A stretch of DNA of 64,000 bases from Albimonas sp036154955 (lineage in GTDB: Bacteria > Pseudomonadota > Alphaproteobacteria > Rhodobacterales > Rhodobacteraceae). Position numbers and translations under genes: made by a program. The stretch spans positions 13,231-77,230 of the forward strand of contig JAYZWL010000004.1 of the NCBI GenBank assembly GCA_036154955.1, read 5' to 3'. Position 1 is the first letter of the stretch. Each line of letters starts with the position of its first letter. The notes under the pieces are model-generated. The model was not told the DNA's origin, searched no databases, and saw nothing but the letters and a program-made list of their open reading frames with translations. Shown here in pieces: positions 1 through 7,905 of this stretch.

Positions 1-50
1 TCCGCCCCGCGTTTCGCGTCGCCCCCCCCCACCCCGCCAGGAGAGCCCCC

Positions 51-803
51 ATGCCCGTCGCCTACGCGCCCGAGGAGCTGGCGGTCATCGCCTTCGCCAT
101 GCTGTTCGCGGGCTTCGTCAAGGGCGCCACCGGGCTCGGCTATTCCACCACCTGCCTGCCGATCATGGCGCTGGCGCTGGGGCTGAAGGCCTCGCTGCCT
201 CTGGCGCTGGCGCCCTCGCTCGCCTCCAACGTCGCGGTGATGCTGGGGGCGGGGCCGGTGGGGCCTGCGGCGCGGCGGTTCTGGCCGATGCTCTGCCTCG
301 CGCCCGTGGGGGTGGTCTGCGGCGCCGCCCTGCTGGGCCGGGTCGAGGGCGACACGGCCGGCGCGGCGCTGGGCTGCGCGCTGATCGCCTGGATCGCCTT
401 CGCCGCGGCCAAGCCCGACTGGCGGCTCGACCCGCGGCTGGAGCGTCCCGCCGCCCCCGCCGTCGGCCTCGTCACCGGGACCATCAACGGCCTCACCGGG
501 TCGCAGGTGCTGCCGATCACCCCGTTCCTGATGTCGCTGGACATGCCGCGCGGGACCTTCCTGCACACGCTCAATCTCAGCTTCACCCTGTCGAGCCTGA
601 CCATGGCCGCCGCCCTGACCGGGCTGGGGCTGATGACCCGGGACGCGGCCCTGGTCTCGCTCTGCGGCGTGGCGCTGTCGATTTCGGGCGTGCGGGCCGG
701 GGGCGCGCTGCGCCGGCGGTTGCCGGAGCGGGCGTTCCGCAACGGGGTGCTGGCGGTGCTCGGCCTCGCCGGGGCCGCGCTGATCGTCCGCGGGCTGGGC
801 TGA
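51..803 (+). CDS. TauE/SafE family membrane exporter
   Basis: A 250-residue polytopic inner-membrane protein of the TauE/SafE (DUF81) family, whose members are proposed to export sulfite, sulfoacetate or other small organic anions. Hydrophobic segments fill the whole length. The N-terminal half carries the typical Gly-rich turn FVKGATGLGY around residues 22-31, and a second repeat-like half starts near VGLVTGTINGLTG (about residue 138). An AGGAGAG ribosome site 6 nt before the ATG supports the start. It stands alone ahead of the crotonase/VOC pair. The substrate cannot be read from sequence. Confidence 0.85.
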   Translation: MPVAYAPEELAVIAFAMLFAGFVKGATGLGYSTTCLPIMALALGLKASLPLALAPSLASNVAVMLGAGPVGPAARRFWPMLCLAPVGVVCGAALLGRVEGDTAGAALGCALIAWIAFAAAKPDWRLDPRLERPAAPAVGLVTGTINGLTGSQVLPITPFLMSLDMPRGTFLHTLNLSFTLSSLTMAAALTGLGLMTRDAALVSLCGVALSISGVRAGGALRRRLPERAFRNGVLAVLGLAGAALIVRGLG

Positions 804-961
804 GGCGCCGCGCCCCTCCGCCCCGTCGCCCCTGCGTCCGCCGCCCCCTCCGCCGGCCGATCCACATATGTGAACTTCTCCAAGGCGCCTAGGCAGAACC
901 TGACGCTTGTCCGATAGTCGGGCGCCCGGCGCCAAGACCGGCCGCATGGAGGACCCCCCGG

Positions 962-1756
962 ATGACCGACACCCTGCTGCGCGAGATGCGCGACGGCCTG
1001 CTGATCCTGACCATGAACCGCCCCGAGCGGCGCAACGCGATGAACCCCGACCTGACCGCCGCCCTGCGCGACGCGACGGCCGAGGCGTCCGAGAACCCGG
1101 AGGTCCGCGCCGTGCTGCTGACCGGCGCGGGCGACGCCTTCTGCGTGGGCGGCGACGTGAAGGCGATGAACGAGGGCTCCGGCCGCGCCCCGTCGCTGGG
1201 CGAGCGCATCCATAGCCTGCGCGACCGCATGAACGCCTCGCGCTACCTGCACGAGATGGCCAAGCCCACCATCGCCGCCATCAACGGCCCCGCCGCCGGC
1301 GCGGGCCTGTCGCTGGCGCTGGCCTGCGATTTCCGCGTGTGCTCCGCCACCGCCAAGCTGACCACCGCCTTCGCCAAGGTCGGGCTCTCGGGCGACTATG
1401 GCGGGACCTATTTCCTCTCCCACATCCTCAGCCCGGCCAAGGCGCGGGAGCTCTACCTCCTTTCCCCCGTCCTGACCGGCGAGGAGGCCGCCGCCATCGG
1501 CATGGTGACGAAGGCCGTCGCGCCCGAAAAGGTGATGGACGAGGCGCTGGAGATGGCGGCGTCGCTGGCCTCGGGCCCCACCATCACGCTGGGCAAGATC
1601 AAGAGGAACCTCGCGCTCGCCGCCGCCGGCGCGGGGCTTTCGGCCTGCTTCGACTCGGAGGCCCGCAACCATTCCGAATGCGGCTACACCGAGGACCACA
1701 AGGAGGCCGCCGCCGCATTCGTGGAAAAGCGCCGTCCCGTCTTCACCGGCCGCTGA
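962..1756 (+). CDS. Enoyl-CoA hydratase/isomerase (crotonase) family protein
   Basis: A 264-residue soluble crotonase-fold enzyme acting on an acyl-CoA thioester. The N-terminal NRPERRNAMN segment and the two oxyanion-hole regions (GDAFCVGGDVKAMN near residue 58; GPAAGAGLSLALACD near residue 104) are clear. A Glu normally used by hydratases is not obvious near GLSGDYGG, so hydratase versus isomerase or another crotonase reaction stays open. GGAGGA sits 8 nt before the ATG. The VOC gene starts 13 nt after its stop, so the two are probably cotranscribed. Confidence 0.85.
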   Translation: MTDTLLREMRDGLLILTMNRPERRNAMNPDLTAALRDATAEASENPEVRAVLLTGAGDAFCVGGDVKAMNEGSGRAPSLGERIHSLRDRMNASRYLHEMAKPTIAAINGPAAGAGLSLALACDFRVCSATAKLTTAFAKVGLSGDYGGTYFLSHILSPAKARELYLLSPVLTGEEAAAIGMVTKAVAPEKVMDEALEMAASLASGPTITLGKIKRNLALAAAGAGLSACFDSEARNHSECGYTEDHKEAAAAFVEKRRPVFTGR

Positions 1757-1769
1757 GGGGGACGCCGCG

Positions 1770-2549
1770 ATGGGATCCTATCTGCGCCTGCGCCAGGTCT
1801 GCCTGGCCGCCCCGCATCTCGAAGCCTCGACCCAGCTTCTCCAGTCGCTGCTGGGGCTGGAGGAGTGCCACCGCGACCCCGCCGTCGCCGCCTACGGGCT
1901 GGAGAACGTGCTGCTGACCATCGGCCCGGACCGCTTCCTGGAGGTGGTCTGCCCGACGCAGCCCGGCACGGCGGCGGGGCGGTTCATGGAGGGGACCGGC
2001 GGGCTCGGCGGCTACATGCTGATCTTCGACTGCGACGACGCCCAGGCCCGCCGCGACCGGATCACCGGCATGGGCGTGCGGCTGGCCCACCATATCGACC
2101 GGCCGCTCTACCAGGGCTTCCAGTATCACCCCAAGGACTGCCGGGCGACGTTCCTGGAGTTCGACAACACCGTGGGGGGCGAGGACGTGACCGCCGCCTA
2201 CTGGCCGGCGGGGGACCACTGGCAGGACCATGTGAAGACCGACGTCACCCGGGCCCTGCTGGGGGTGGAGGTGCTGACCCCCGACCCCGCCGGCCTCGCC
2301 GCCCACTGGTCGCGGATCATGGACGTTCCCGCCTCGGGCGGGGACGGGCGCCATGTGATCCGGGTCGACGCGCAGGAGATCGCGTTCCTCTCCGCCCCGG
2401 GCGCCGGGCGGGAGCGGCTGGACGCGCTGGTGTTCTCGGTCGTCGGCGCCGCCGACATCCTGCATCGCGCCCGCTGCATGGGGCTGGAGACGCGCGCCGA
2501 CGCCTTCCTGCTCGGCGGCTGCTGGATGAAGCTGGTCGAGGCCGGCTGA
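1770..2549 (+). CDS. VOC (glyoxalase-like) family protein
   Basis: A 259-residue protein made of two tandem vicinal-oxygen-chelate modules (about residues 5-125 and 150-255), resembling Glyoxalase_3-like proteins. The opening LRLRQVCLAAPHLEAS matches the start of a VOC beta-alpha-beta unit. It lies 13 nt behind a crotonase, which suggests an accessory role in the same acyl-CoA or ring-cleavage route. Metal ligands cannot be assigned confidently, and a non-catalytic binding role is possible. GAGGGGG lies 9 nt upstream of the ATG. Confidence 0.75.
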   Translation: MGSYLRLRQVCLAAPHLEASTQLLQSLLGLEECHRDPAVAAYGLENVLLTIGPDRFLEVVCPTQPGTAAGRFMEGTGGLGGYMLIFDCDDAQARRDRITGMGVRLAHHIDRPLYQGFQYHPKDCRATFLEFDNTVGGEDVTAAYWPAGDHWQDHVKTDVTRALLGVEVLTPDPAGLAAHWSRIMDVPASGGDGRHVIRVDAQEIAFLSAPGAGRERLDALVFSVVGAADILHRARCMGLETRADAFLLGGCWMKLVEAG

Positions 2550-2580
2550 CGCCGCGTCCGGGCCGCGCTCTCTCCTCCTC

Positions 2581-2613
2581 CCCCCTCTCCCCCCTCCGCC
2601 GGGGGGGGAGGGG
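2581..2613. repeat. C/G-tract hairpin between convergent genes
   Basis: A CCCCTCTCCCCCCTCC arm is followed by a GGGGGGGGAGGGG arm, between the ends of the convergent VOC and RpiR genes. It resembles a degenerate copy of the CCCTCCCCC/GGGGGAGGG dispersed repeat seen near 17.9, 18.2 and 24.5 kb, and could act as a bidirectional transcript end. Confidence 0.4.
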
Positions 2614-3447
2614 TCATTCCAGATCGTCGAGCGTCTCGTGCAGCCGCTCCACCCGCTCCAGCTGCCGCCGTCCCTCCGGTCCCAGCCGGGCCATGGTCGT
2701 GGTCATCAGCAGCCGGGCCAGCGCCATGGCCCCGGCCAGGGTGTCGAAGGCCTGCGGGGTCTCCACCGCGCAGGCCAGCCGCCAGCGCGCCGCGGCCACG
2801 GCCGTTCCGCGCAGGGTCGGGTCGGAGATCAGCGCCACGTCGGCCCCGGCCGCGGCCAGCGCCTCGATCTGCGCGGCGAAGCCCCGCGGGCGCCGCCGCA
2901 GCCCGAAGGCCACCGCCATGTCGCCGGGCCGGATCTCGCCCAGGCTTTCGGCCGCGGTCTGGCCGCCCCAGCCGATCATCTGCACCCCCGGCCGGCACAC
3001 CGCCAGGGCCGAGCGCAGGTATTCCGCCGCGAAATGGCTGTTGCGCCAGCCCAGCACCCGCACCCGGGGCGCCTCCGCCAGGCTGGCCGCGATCTCGTCC
3101 AGAGCGACAGGGTCGAGCTGGGAGAGCGTCCGCTCGATCGCCGCCGTCTCCGCCGCCAGGTGCCGGGCGACGGCGCCCTGCGGGGGGGAGGCGCCGGCGG
3201 CGGGCTCGGCGCGGAACAGGGGCGATCCCCCCTCCCGCATCGCCCGCGCGTCGCGCCGCGCCGCCTCGTATCCCGCATAGCCCAGCCGGCGCACGAAGCG
3301 CGACACGGTGGCGGCCGAGACGCCGGCCCGCGCCGCCAGTTCCCCCGCCGACCACATCGCCAGCTCGCCGGGCGATTCGAGGGCGAGGTCCGCCACCCGC
3401 CGCTCGCCTTCCGGCAGACTGTCGTAAGCGAGGTGAATCCGTTGCAT
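2614..3447 (-). CDS. MurR/RpiR family transcriptional regulator
   Basis: Counted from the ATG at 3447, this is a 277-residue regulator. It has an N-terminal RpiR helix-turn-helix (AARAGVSAATVSRFVRRLGY) and a C-terminal SIS phosphosugar-binding domain (about residues 110-250). A GAGGAA site 10 nt upstream supports this ATG, but a GTG at 3531 with GGGAGA 6 nt upstream is an alternative that adds 28 residues. It diverges from the diaminopropionate lyase/carbamoylase pair and probably controls it and itself. The inter-gene region holds GAAA-N6-TTTC motifs that fit RpiR operators. Confidence 0.85.
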   Translation of the reverse strand: MQRIHLAYDSLPEGERRVADLALESPGELAMWSAGELAARAGVSAATVSRFVRRLGYAGYEAARRDARAMREGGSPLFRAEPAAGASPPQGAVARHLAAETAAIERTLSQLDPVALDEIAASLAEAPRVRVLGWRNSHFAAEYLRSALAVCRPGVQMIGWGGQTAAESLGEIRPGDMAVAFGLRRRPRGFAAQIEALAAAGADVALISDPTLRGTAVAAARWRLACAVETPQAFDTLAGAMALARLLMTTTMARLGPEGRRQLERVERLHETLDDLE

Positions 3448-3948
3448 CAGCGAGACATTCCTCGGCAATGCAGCATCGGTCCGCGGCGGCGGCGGGGGCT
3501 GGCTCTCGGGGTTGTTCCAGGCTTTTCCCACCGGAAATCTCCCTTTTCACCCGTGACTTGCATGCCGAACGCCCGGCGGCCGGGCAGGGGGAGCCGCGAT
3601 CGATACGGCGAAACCACTTTTTCACCGTGATTGACGCCATGAAATTTCAGTTTCATCGTCTGCGTCAAGGTCCGTGATCCCCAGCAACCCCACGCGGACC
3701 CTTCGACCCGATGTTCAGCCGGCCCGCGGTTCGCCCGATCGCTGTCCGGCCAACCCTTATTCGAGTTCGCGTCCATGGACGGGTCGAGTGCGCCAGCGTA
3801 GCTTATTCGGCGCATCGGGGGTTGGGCCGTCCCTGTCGGGACGGCCGCCGGCGGCGCGCGGATCCGGCGCGCCGCGCCGCGCGTCCGGTCGCCGACCGGG
3901 CCCGAACCCGGACGCCGTCCGGATGCCGACCGGACCAGGAGACCCCGC
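3448..3948. promoter_or_regulatory. Divergent regulatory region with putative RpiR operators
   Basis: About 500 bp lie between the RpiR gene (minus) and dpaL (plus) with no credible gene. It has two GAAA-N6-TTTC elements, at 3610-3623 and 3641-3654; the second sits inside ATGAAATTTCAGTTTCAT at 3639-3656. A minus-strand promoter with -35 TTGACG (3663-3668) and -10 TTTCAT (3639-3644, 18-bp spacer) would overlap that operator, consistent with autoregulation. MurR/RpiR operators are often of TGAAA/TTTCA type; the assignment is inference. Confidence 0.4.
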
Positions 3949-5205
3949 ATGCCCCCCGCGCAAGACCGACCCGACGGCGCCGCCCACGCGGCGGCCGGCG
4001 GCGATTTCGCCCTGACCCTCAACGCGAAGGCCGCGCATGACGCGCCCTGGACCCGCAGTCAGGACGCCATCCTCTCCGACGCCGGCTTCGCCGCGGCGCG
4101 GGCCGCCATCGCCTCCTGGCCCGGCTACGCCCCCACGCCGCTGCACGCGCTGCCGGCGCTTGCCGCCGCGCTCGGCGTGGCCGAGATACGGCTGAAGGAC
4201 GAGGGCGGGCGCTTCGGCCTGGGGTCGTTCAAGGCGCTGGGCGGGGCCTATGCGGTGGCCCGCCTGATCCAGGCCCGGGTGGAGACCGCGCTGGGCCATC
4301 CGGCGCCGATGGCCGAGATCGTCTCCGGCGCCCATGCCGAGCTCGCCGCGGGGCTGACGGTCTGCTGCGCCACCGACGGCAATCACGGCCGCTCCGTCGC
4401 CTGGGGGGCGAAGACCTTCGGCGCCGCCTGCGTGATCTTCGTGCACGAGACCGTGTCGGAGGCCCGCGCCGCCGCCATCGCCGCCTATGGCGCCGAGGTC
4501 CGGCGCTGCCGCGGCAACTATGACGACTCGGTGCGCGAGGCGCAGGCGACGGCGGAGACCGAGGGCTGGTTCGTGGTCTCCGACACCTCCTATCCCGGCT
4601 ACATGGACGTGCCCCGCGACGTGATGCAGGGCTATGAGCTGATGGCGGCGGAGGCGTTCGACGCGCTCTCCCGCCCGCCCACCCACATCTTCGTGCAGAC
4701 CGGCGTCGGCGGGCTCGCCGCGGCGGTGGCCGCCCAGGCCAAACGGCGCTGGGGGCTGGCGCGGCCGCGGCTGGCGCTCGCCGATCCGGACCGGGCGGCC
4801 TGCTGGCTGGAAAGCTTCCGCAACGGTCGCCCGACGGCGGTGTCCGGCGCGCTCGACACGCTGATGGCGGGGCTGGCCTGCGGCGAGGTCTCGGCCCTCG
4901 CTTGGGAGATCCTGCGCGACCATGCCGACGCCTGCCTGGCGCTGCCCGACGAGGCGGCGGTGGCGATGATGCGCCGGCTGGCCCGGCCCGAGGGCGGGGA
5001 CCCGCCGGTGGTCGCGGGCGAAAGCGCGGTCGCGGGGCTGGCGGCGCTGGCCGCCGCCATGGGCTCCGCCGGCGCCCGCGCGGCGCTGGGGCTTGGGCCG
5101 AAGTCCCGCGTGCTGGCCTTCGCGACCGAGGGCGACACCGACCCCGAACTCTACCGCGCCTTGGTCGGCGCCGACGCGGCCGCGGTGCGGCGGGGGGCGG
5201 CATGA
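3949..5205 (+). CDS. dpaL: Diaminopropionate ammonia-lyase
   Basis: A 418-residue fold-type II PLP enzyme (EC 4.3.1.15) converting 2,3-diaminopropionate to pyruvate and two ammonia. The PLP-binding Lys is K95 in GSFKALGGAY, and a serine/threonine-dehydratase-like core follows (CCATDGNHGRS, VQTGVGGLAAAV). Length is close to the E. coli YgeX/DpaL family. AGGAGA lies 6 nt before the ATG. The stop overlaps the next start (ATGA), so it is translationally coupled to an N-carbamoyl-amino-acid hydrolase, pointing to a ureido- or diamino-acid catabolic unit. Confidence 0.88.
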   Translation: MPPAQDRPDGAAHAAAGGDFALTLNAKAAHDAPWTRSQDAILSDAGFAAARAAIASWPGYAPTPLHALPALAAALGVAEIRLKDEGGRFGLGSFKALGGAYAVARLIQARVETALGHPAPMAEIVSGAHAELAAGLTVCCATDGNHGRSVAWGAKTFGAACVIFVHETVSEARAAAIAAYGAEVRRCRGNYDDSVREAQATAETEGWFVVSDTSYPGYMDVPRDVMQGYELMAAEAFDALSRPPTHIFVQTGVGGLAAAVAAQAKRRWGLARPRLALADPDRAACWLESFRNGRPTAVSGALDTLMAGLACGEVSALAWEILRDHADACLALPDEAAVAMMRRLARPEGGDPPVVAGESAVAGLAALAAAMGSAGARAALGLGPKSRVLAFATEGDTDPELYRALVGADAAAVRRGAA

Positions 5206-6260
5206 CCGCCCCCGCCCCCGCCCCCGTCAACGCCGGCGCCCGCGCCGGAAGCCGTCCCGAAACCCGCCGCGGCCGCCGCTTCGTCCTCGCCGCCGCCCAG
5301 CTCGGCCCCATCGCGCGCGACGAACCCCGCGCCTCCGCCGTCGCCCGCATGACGGCGATGATGGAGGACGCGGCCGCGCGCGGCGCGAAGCTGGTCGTGT
5401 TCCCCGAACTGGCGCTGACCAGCTTCTTCCCCCGCTGGTGGATCGAGGACCCGGCCGCGCTGGCGGCCTGGTTCGAAACCGAGATGCCCTCGCCCGTCAC
5501 CCGCCCGCTGTTCGAGGCGGCGGCGCGGCTCGGCGTCGGCTTCCACCTGGGCTATGCGGAGCTGACCCCAGAGGGCCGCCGCTTCAACACCGCCATCCTC
5601 GTCGGCCCCGACGGCGCCGTCGCCGGCAAATACCGCAAGGTGCATCTGCCCGGGCATCGGGAGCATGAGCCCTGGCGTCCGTTCCAGCACCTGGAGAAGC
5701 GGTATTTCGAGAAGGGCGACCTGGGCTTTCCCGGCTTCGACGTCGACTGGCCCGGAGCGTCCGGCGCCGCCTCCGCGGTCTCGGGCCGGATCGGCATGTG
5801 CGTGTGCAACGACCGTCGCTGGCCGGAGACCTGGCGCGTGCTGGGCCTGGGCGGGGCGGAGCTGACCCTGCTGGGCTACAACACGCCGCTCCACTACCCG
5901 CCCGCGCCCGAACACGACCACCTGCAATACTATCACAACGAGCTTTCGGTGACCGCCGGCTGCTACCAGAACGGCATGTGGGCGGCCGCGGTGGCCAAGG
6001 CGGGGCTGGAGGAGGGCTGCGAGCTGATCGGCGGCTCGATGATCGTGGCCCCGACCGGCGAGGTCGTCGCCCGGGCCGAGACCTCCGGCGACGAGGTGAT
6101 CTGCGCCGAGGTCGATCTCGATCGCTGCGCCGAGATCCGGGCCAACATCTTCGACTTCCGCCAGCACCGCCAGCCGCAGGACTACGCTCCGATCACCGCC
6201 CCTCAGGGCGGCCCGGACCCCGACCCCGACCCCGACCCGGACCCGGACCGCGCGGGCTGA
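5202..6260 (+). CDS. N-carbamoyl-D-amino-acid hydrolase-like nitrilase-superfamily amidase
   Basis: A 352-residue carbon-nitrogen hydrolase. The superfamily triad is visible: Glu69 (FPEL), Lys146 (RKVHLPG) and Cys202 in MCVCNDRRWPE, the signature of D-carbamoylases (EC 3.5.1.77). The LLGYNTPLHYPP and DFRQHRQPQDY blocks also fit that subfamily. The ATG overlaps the dpaL stop by 4 nt. The extreme C-terminus is an Asp-Pro repeat encoded by GACCCC hexamers at 6216-6249, absent from typical homologues and probably disordered. The natural substrate could be a ureido acid related to diaminopropionate (inference). Confidence 0.82.
   Translation: MTAPAPAPVNAGARAGSRPETRRGRRFVLAAAQLGPIARDEPRASAVARMTAMMEDAAARGAKLVVFPELALTSFFPRWWIEDPAALAAWFETEMPSPVTRPLFEAAARLGVGFHLGYAELTPEGRRFNTAILVGPDGAVAGKYRKVHLPGHREHEPWRPFQHLEKRYFEKGDLGFPGFDVDWPGASGAASAVSGRIGMCVCNDRRWPETWRVLGLGGAELTLLGYNTPLHYPPAPEHDHLQYYHNELSVTAGCYQNGMWAAAVAKAGLEEGCELIGGSMIVAPTGEVVARAETSGDEVICAEVDLDRCAEIRANIFDFRQHRQPQDYAPITAPQGGPDPDPDPDPDPDRAG
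6216..6249 (+). repeat. GACCCC hexamer microsatellite
   Basis: Five to six in-frame GACCC(C/G) units encode alternating Asp-Pro at the C-terminus of the carbamoylase. A length change by whole units would keep frame. Confidence 0.8.
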
Positions 6261-6287
6261 GCCGCCGCCGCCCGCGCGCCCGCCCGC

Positions 6288-7091
6288 TCAACCGGCCGCG
6301 CCGCCCGCGCTCGCCGGCGCGGCCGCGCCGTCCGGATCGCGCCCCGCGCGCCGTTCCGCCCGCATCCGCGCCACCAGCCGCGCGCCGCCCTCGCGCATGT
6401 CGCGCACGATCGCGGCGGCGAGCGCGGGGGCGTCGTCGGCCTCGATGGCGTCGAGCGCCTCAAGATGCGGGTGCCGGCCCGCGAAGCTGGCCTGGGCATG
6501 GGCGTAGAGCTCGGCGATGGTCGGGCCGGAGCGGGCCCACATCGTCTCCAGCAGCCCGACCAGCGCGGGCATGGCGGAGGCGCGGTAAATGGTGAAGTGG
6601 AACTCGAAATTCGCCTGGCGCACCGCCTCCCAGTCGGCGCAGGCGCGACTGTCGGCGACCTCCTCATGCAGCCGGCGCAGGACGGGCAGGGCCCCGTCGC
6701 GCAGGGCGGGCAGGGCGCGGATCGCGGCCAGCGACTCCAGCTGTTCGCGGATGTCGCGCAGCTCCAGGTATTCCTCCAGCGTCAGCCGGCGCACCCGCAT
6801 CGCGCGCCGCGGCTCCAGCACCACCAGACCCTCCTGCGCCAGACGCTGCAGGGCCTCGCGCACCGGGGTTTCGGAGATGCTCAGCGCCGCGGCGATGTCG
6901 CGGGGCTTGAGCCTCTGGTCGGGCAACAGCTCCCCACGCATCATCGCCTGCCGCAGGGCGCCATGCGCGTGGTCGACCAAGTTCCCGGGGTCCAGGATCG
7001 GCGCGCGAGCGGCGGGGCGGGGGGCGGAGGAGGCCGACGGCGCGCCCGCAAGAGGGGCGTCGACAGCCGGCCGCGACAGGACCAGAGGCAT
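6288..7091 (-). CDS. GntR family transcriptional regulator (FCD type)
   Basis: A 267-residue regulator. A winged helix-turn-helix at about residues 38-103 (RDIAAALSISETPVREALQ) is followed by an all-helical FCD ligand-binding domain (LRDIREQLESLA through about residue 245). It lies convergent to the dpaL/carbamoylase operon, so it may regulate that pathway or a divergent target. FCD proteins sense small organic acids; the effector is unknown. The first about 35 and last about 20 residues are Ala/Pro-rich and probably disordered. Confidence 0.88.
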   Translation of the reverse strand: MPLVLSRPAVDAPLAGAPSASSAPRPAARAPILDPGNLVDHAHGALRQAMMRGELLPDQRLKPRDIAAALSISETPVREALQRLAQEGLVVLEPRRAMRVRRLTLEEYLELRDIREQLESLAAIRALPALRDGALPVLRRLHEEVADSRACADWEAVRQANFEFHFTIYRASAMPALVGLLETMWARSGPTIAELYAHAQASFAGRHPHLEALDAIEADDAPALAAAIVRDMREGGARLVARMRAERRAGRDPDGAAAPASAGGAAG

Positions 7092-7302
7092 TCGATCAAT
7101 TCCGGATCGGCGCGGGAAACCATGCGCGGAAGCAGCGGTCGCCCAGGAACGCCGGCGCCGCTGGGGAAGTCTAGCCGATTTCCCGGGCGCGTCGACCCCT
7201 CCATACCCGGTGGAACGGAGACGTTTGCCTCTTGCTAACGATTTGCTCCCAGGATGATCGCCGAGGCCACGGGTCCCGGACGTGGCGGGAGCGGAGCGCG
7301 GG

Positions 7303-7848
7303 ATGGAGCTTGACCCAGACGAGATTTCGGAGATCCGCAGCGGCTGGTTCGACGTCTCCCGCTCCCGCGAGATGGCGATCGGGCTCTTCTACGGCCGGCT
7401 GTTCCAGATCGCGCCGCGGGCGCAGGCGCTGTTCGGCCCGGACATGGCCGCGCAGGGCCGCAAGCTGGCCGAAATGCTCGACCAGATCATCCGCAAGCTG
7501 GAGCGGCCGGATCAGCTGAGCCTAGACGCGGCCGAACTCGCGCGGCGCCATGCCCGCTACGGCGTGCGGCCGGAGCATTACGACCAAGTGGGCGCCGCGC
7601 TGATCTGGATGCTGGGCCGGGTGCTCGGCGACGGCTTCTCGCCGGCGCAGCGGGCGGCCTGGGCGCACGCCTATTCGGCGTTGTCGGCGGAGATGATCGC
7701 GGCGGCCTATCCGGACCGCCCCGCATCCGGTCCGGTCGCGGCCGAGGGGCGCGCGCCGGGGCCCGCATCGCCGCTTCGCGTCGGGCTTGGGGGCGGCGAA
7801 AATCCCCGGGCCGGGGGCGAAATCGGCGCCGCGGATACCAAACCCTAA
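7303..7848 (+). CDS. Single-domain globin
   Basis: A 181-residue haem protein of the bacterial haemoglobin/flavohaemoglobin globin type without a reductase domain. The globin fold covers about residues 1-135. The proximal His is probably the one in ARRHARYGV, followed by the conserved PEHYDQVG F-G region and a G-helix ALIWML. A roughly 40-residue Pro/Gly/Ala tail follows. ATG 7303 has GGGAGCGGAG upstream; an in-frame GTG at 7282 would add seven residues. It precedes a LOV histidine kinase by about 60 bp, so a shared sensing role is conceivable but unproven. Confidence 0.78.
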   Translation: MELDPDEISEIRSGWFDVSRSREMAIGLFYGRLFQIAPRAQALFGPDMAAQGRKLAEMLDQIIRKLERPDQLSLDAAELARRHARYGVRPEHYDQVGAALIWMLGRVLGDGFSPAQRAAWAHAYSALSAEMIAAAYPDRPASGPVAAEGRAPGPASPLRVGLGGGENPRAGGEIGAADTKP

Positions 7849-7905
7849 CCAAGTCCGGCCTTTTCTGGGGCGATGATTCCAAACCCCCGGAAGGCGAGGT
7901 GACCG

